Source of the DNA: Verrucomicrobiia bacterium
GTDB lineage: Bacteria > Verrucomicrobiota > Verrucomicrobiia > Limisphaerales > Palsa-1400
Assembly (NCBI GenBank): GCA_025934545.1
Contig: JAICXV010000088.1
Coordinates: 1 to 7,662 of the forward strand
DNA length: 7,662 nucleotides
Direction: 5' to 3'
Shown: positions 5,628 to 7,662 of the stretch, piece after piece
Layout of the letters: each line of letters starts with the position of its first letter
Position numbering within the stretch: position 1 is the stretch's first letter
Notes under the pieces: generated by a model
Told to the model about the DNA's origin: nothing
Database searches by the model: none
What the model saw: the letters and a program-made list of their open reading frames with translations, nothing else
Program-made: the position numbers and the translations under genes

Positions 5628-7211
5628 GTGGTTTATCGCATTTGTCAGTGTTTAATTGTCTTGTTTGCGATTTCGACGCGTCTCTTCGGGATGGCGGAAG
5701 AAAGTGGCCCGGCACAACTTCGCTCGCTCGTTCGCATGCCGACAATTTCCGTTTCCTTTGGTTGGTCCTTTGCTTCCAAAAGCGGTCTTAAGCTGGATAT
5801 TGAAAAGCCGATGGCTCGCGATCGGATCGCCGAAATTGAGAAGAACCTCACGGGCAGCCCTGCGGATGCCGAGCGGTATTTTCGTTTGGGCGAACTCTAT
5901 CTCGACGTTCCCGATTACGAAAAGGCACGCAACGCCAACGTGAAAGCAGTCGCCTGCTTTCGCAAACGCGTTGAATTGGAACCCGACAATGGACCGTTGC
6001 TCGCTGACTTCGGCGAAGCGCTTTATGCCGCCTCCATCGTTGATGAAGCCGAAGGCGTGCTCCGCAAAGCAGTCAAGGTCGCGCCGAAAAGCGCGGAATG
6101 TTGGGATAGCCTTGGCGGTTTTTTGGAAAAACAGGCCGCAAGTAAGTTTGGATATGGGCCGAGAGCGAACAAACCGTCTGCGGAAAACGTTGCCGCCGCG
6201 CAACGACTCCTCGATGAGTCTACCAGTTGCTTCGAGAAAGCTGTTGCCTGTTCAACGAATGAATCGATGCCTTACGTCCAGCGGGCCATGAACAAATGGA
6301 CGCAGCATTTTTTCAAACACGCGCTCGAAAGAGCCCGCGGACAAATCGATGATGAAGAAGAATCGGCACGTTCCGCAGCGGCGAAAGTGACCCTCGCTGA
6401 CCTTGAGAAAGCCGTGCAACTCGATCCGAGAAACGTGCGCGTGATCGCAACGGCATTGATGATGGAAGTGTTCGCTGCGAACGAAAACAAAACAAGCAAA
6501 GCGCACGCTCAAGTCATCAAGTATGAAGAAATGGCCGATCCGATTCAGCGGTCGATTCGCGCGAAGCTGGCGTTGCTCGAAAAACTAACGCAAAGCGCCG
6601 ATGCAAAAACCGCCGCCGCTGCAACAGAAATGTTGGCCTTCTGCCAGGGACCGATGCTTGGAGATCTGGCCGGTTGCTTTGAAGGTTTGCGCCGGGTTAT
6701 TCAACTTGATCCGGGACGACAGGGCGCGTGGCACATGCTGATTGCGGGGCTGGCCGGACAAGGCCGACTGGAAGAAGCGGCGCGTGTTTGCCAGGAGAAT
6801 ATCGCGCACAAAGACAGTTCGCTGAATCGCATTTTGTACGCGAAGACACTTTTCAAGTTGAACCGGCTGACGCAGGCCGACGAACAGGTTCGCGCGGCAT
6901 TGCGGCTCGATCCGAATGACTTTGCCGCGAACGTTGGTTTGGCTGCGATCACAGTCAAACGCGGCACCAACCTGTCCGACTTAATCCAGGCTGAACAACC
7001 GATCGGCCGCGCGGAAATCGCCATTCAAAATAAGTTGGAAGCAGACCGCGAAGGCGCGCGTCAAGCTATGATCGATTTTTGCCTCACCAAAGCGATTTAT
7101 TGCGGGTTGACGGAACGGGTCGAAACGGCGCAGGAATACGCGAAGCACGTGCTCACGCTCGAGGCAAATAATCAGGAGGCCAAAGCAGTGCTCGCCGCCT
7201 TGAACCGCTAA
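5628..7211 (+). CDS. Exported or membrane-anchored TPR repeat protein
   Basis: The 527-residue protein begins at GTG 5628, the first possible start after the in-frame stop TAG at 5583-5585. This start gives a short hydrophobic stretch (CLIVLFAIS, residues 8-16) and a possible signal cleavage near FGMA (20-23). The alternative ATG at 5691 would remove that segment. The body is helical with tetratricopeptide-type repeats: AERYFRLGELYLDVPDYEKA (81-100), LLADFGEALYAASIVDEAEG (124-143) followed by VAPKSAECWDSLGGFLEKQA (151-170), ADLEKAVQLDPRNVRV (257-272), AWHMLIAGLAGQGRLEEAAR (367-386), ILYAKTLFKLNRLTQADEQV (402-421) and ALRLDPNDFAANVGLAAI (424-441). An acidic segment at 241-246 splits the array. 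TPR arrays bind other proteins; no enzymatic domain is visible and the partner is unknown. The gene is divergent from the ThuA operon and convergent with the LOG gene, with 24 bp between stop codons. Confidence 0.85.
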   Translation: MVYRICQCLIVLFAISTRLFGMAEESGPAQLRSLVRMPTISVSFGWSFASKSGLKLDIEKPMARDRIAEIEKNLTGSPADAERYFRLGELYLDVPDYEKARNANVKAVACFRKRVELEPDNGPLLADFGEALYAASIVDEAEGVLRKAVKVAPKSAECWDSLGGFLEKQAASKFGYGPRANKPSAENVAAAQRLLDESTSCFEKAVACSTNESMPYVQRAMNKWTQHFFKHALERARGQIDDEEESARSAAAKVTLADLEKAVQLDPRNVRVIATALMMEVFAANENKTSKAHAQVIKYEEMADPIQRSIRAKLALLEKLTQSADAKTAAAATEMLAFCQGPMLGDLAGCFEGLRRVIQLDPGRQGAWHMLIAGLAGQGRLEEAARVCQENIAHKDSSLNRILYAKTLFKLNRLTQADEQVRAALRLDPNDFAANVGLAAITVKRGTNLSDLIQAEQPIGRAEIAIQNKLEADREGARQAMIDFCLTKAIYCGLTERVETAQEYAKHVLTLEANNQEAKAVLAALNR

Positions 7212-7235
7212 ATTTCCGCAAGCCTTCGGTCGCTC

Positions 7236-7662
7236 TTAGTGGCTGTTCAGCACATCGATCAACTCGCGGAGACGACCGTACTGTCGGCGATCGAACTCAA
7301 AGGCGATACGGGGCAGCTCCAGGCAATCCTTGTCGTCTTGCTCTTCGGCAGTTGGTTTTATGACATGAATTTTCTGGCCGGTGATGATGTCGGCAAAATC
7401 CTCGTTCAATGCGTCGATCGCTGACTCGGACGGCGGGTTCTTCAGGCGGATGACCAGCAGGTCTTTGACAAAACGACTTGAATGGAAGTTGCGATAGAAA
7501 CGCGTGATGATGCGGACGGCATGCTTGGCGTTGTCGGCGATTTGGTAGAGATGCAAGTCGTCCGGTGAAATCAGTTGCTCGCGCAAGAGATGTTCGCGGA
7601 CGTTTTTGTCCCACGTTTTCCAATAGGTGCCGCCGGGGCGATCCATCAACACCAGAGGCATA
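7236..7662 (-). CDS. LOG family protein, C-terminal part (5' end outside window)
   Basis: The frame runs from the window edge to the stop at 7236-7238. About 141 residues are visible. DRPGGTYWKTW, EHLLREQLISPDDLHLYQIADN, then ITRFYRNFHSSRFVKDLLVIRL, and near the end FEFDRRQYGRLRELIDVLNSH, match the C-terminal half of long LOG-family (TIGR00730-type) proteins, formerly annotated 'possible lysine decarboxylase'. Characterised members cleave nucleoside 5'-monophosphates such as cytokinin ribotides to release the base. The catalytic PGGxGTxxE motif should lie in the missing N-terminal part; the PGGT visible here is a different conserved segment. The Met codon at 7659-7661 lies in the conserved core and is almost certainly internal. 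The gene faces the TPR gene tail to tail. Function cannot be refined without the missing half. Confidence 0.8.
   Translation of the reverse strand, partial: MPLVLMDRPGGTYWKTWDKNVREHLLREQLISPDDLHLYQIADNAKHAVRIITRFYRNFHSSRFVKDLLVIRLKNPPSESAIDALNEDFADIITGQKIHVIKPTAEEQDDKDCLELPRIAFEFDRRQYGRLRELIDVLNSH

Noticed and set aside
7212..7235. Terminator between the TPR and LOG genes
   Set aside because: The 24-bp gap has no convincing stem with a T-run on either strand.
7236..7661. PGGT in DRPGGTYW as the LOG catalytic motif
   Set aside because: The catalytic PGGxGTxxE lies in the N-terminal half of the family, outside this window; this PGGT is a separate conserved segment.

Overview
The window looks like a chromosome fragment from a Verrucomicrobiota bacterium, plausibly a Pedosphaera/Limisphaerales-type lineage (PVC superphylum). 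This is inferred from the gene content: DUF1080 and ThuA domains, an NPCBM domain fused to a 'PVC-type dehydrogenase' beta-propeller with HEAT repeats, a Tat-exported hydroxypyruvate-isomerase-like TIM barrel, a TPR protein and a LOG-family protein. It also fits the short palindromic repeats and the weak or absent Shine-Dalgarno sequences. No rRNA, tRNA, CRISPR array, transposase or phage gene was seen.

Layout. (1) Positions 1-3724 (+) hold what looks like one very large exported sugar-processing protein, broken into two reading frames. The order is DUF1080 (cut by the window edge), ThuA, a lysine/proline/alanine-rich linker, NPCBM, beta-propeller, HEAT repeats. The break is at a run of ten A residues (1140-1149). 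The downstream frame is open from 1109 and has no ATG, GTG or TTG codon before 1451, which is already inside the NPCBM domain. The linker just after the break carries three perfect short hairpins (1204-1285), read through as protein. (2) Positions 3725-3869 are a convergent intergenic gap that contains a 117-bp palindromic element (3741-3857) with imperfect arms of about 39 nt. (3) Positions 5547-3870 (-) are a two-gene unit: a Sec-exported stand-alone ThuA protein, then, 37 bp downstream, a Tat-exported TIM-barrel isomerase/epimerase. (4) Positions 5628-7211 (+) encode an exported or membrane-anchored TPR protein, divergent from the ThuA gene, with a GTG start and a possible leaderless promoter. 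(5) Positions 7236-7662 (-) are the C-terminal part of a LOG-family protein that runs off the window.

How the genes may work together. DUF1080, ThuA and AP-endonuclease-2-type TIM barrels are all associated with oxidised (3-keto) sugar metabolism. Here all of them appear to sit outside the cytoplasm, so regions 1 and 3 plausibly form an envelope pathway for 3-keto-glycosides. That is inference from domain families; no substrate can be read from the sequence. The TPR and LOG genes have no evident link to it.

The most noteworthy points are the A10 frame junction, the coding-sequence hairpin array, the palindromic element, and the apparent loss of the usual C-terminal cytochrome c (CxxCH) region from the PVC-type protein, whose stop codon lies 16 bp before that element.
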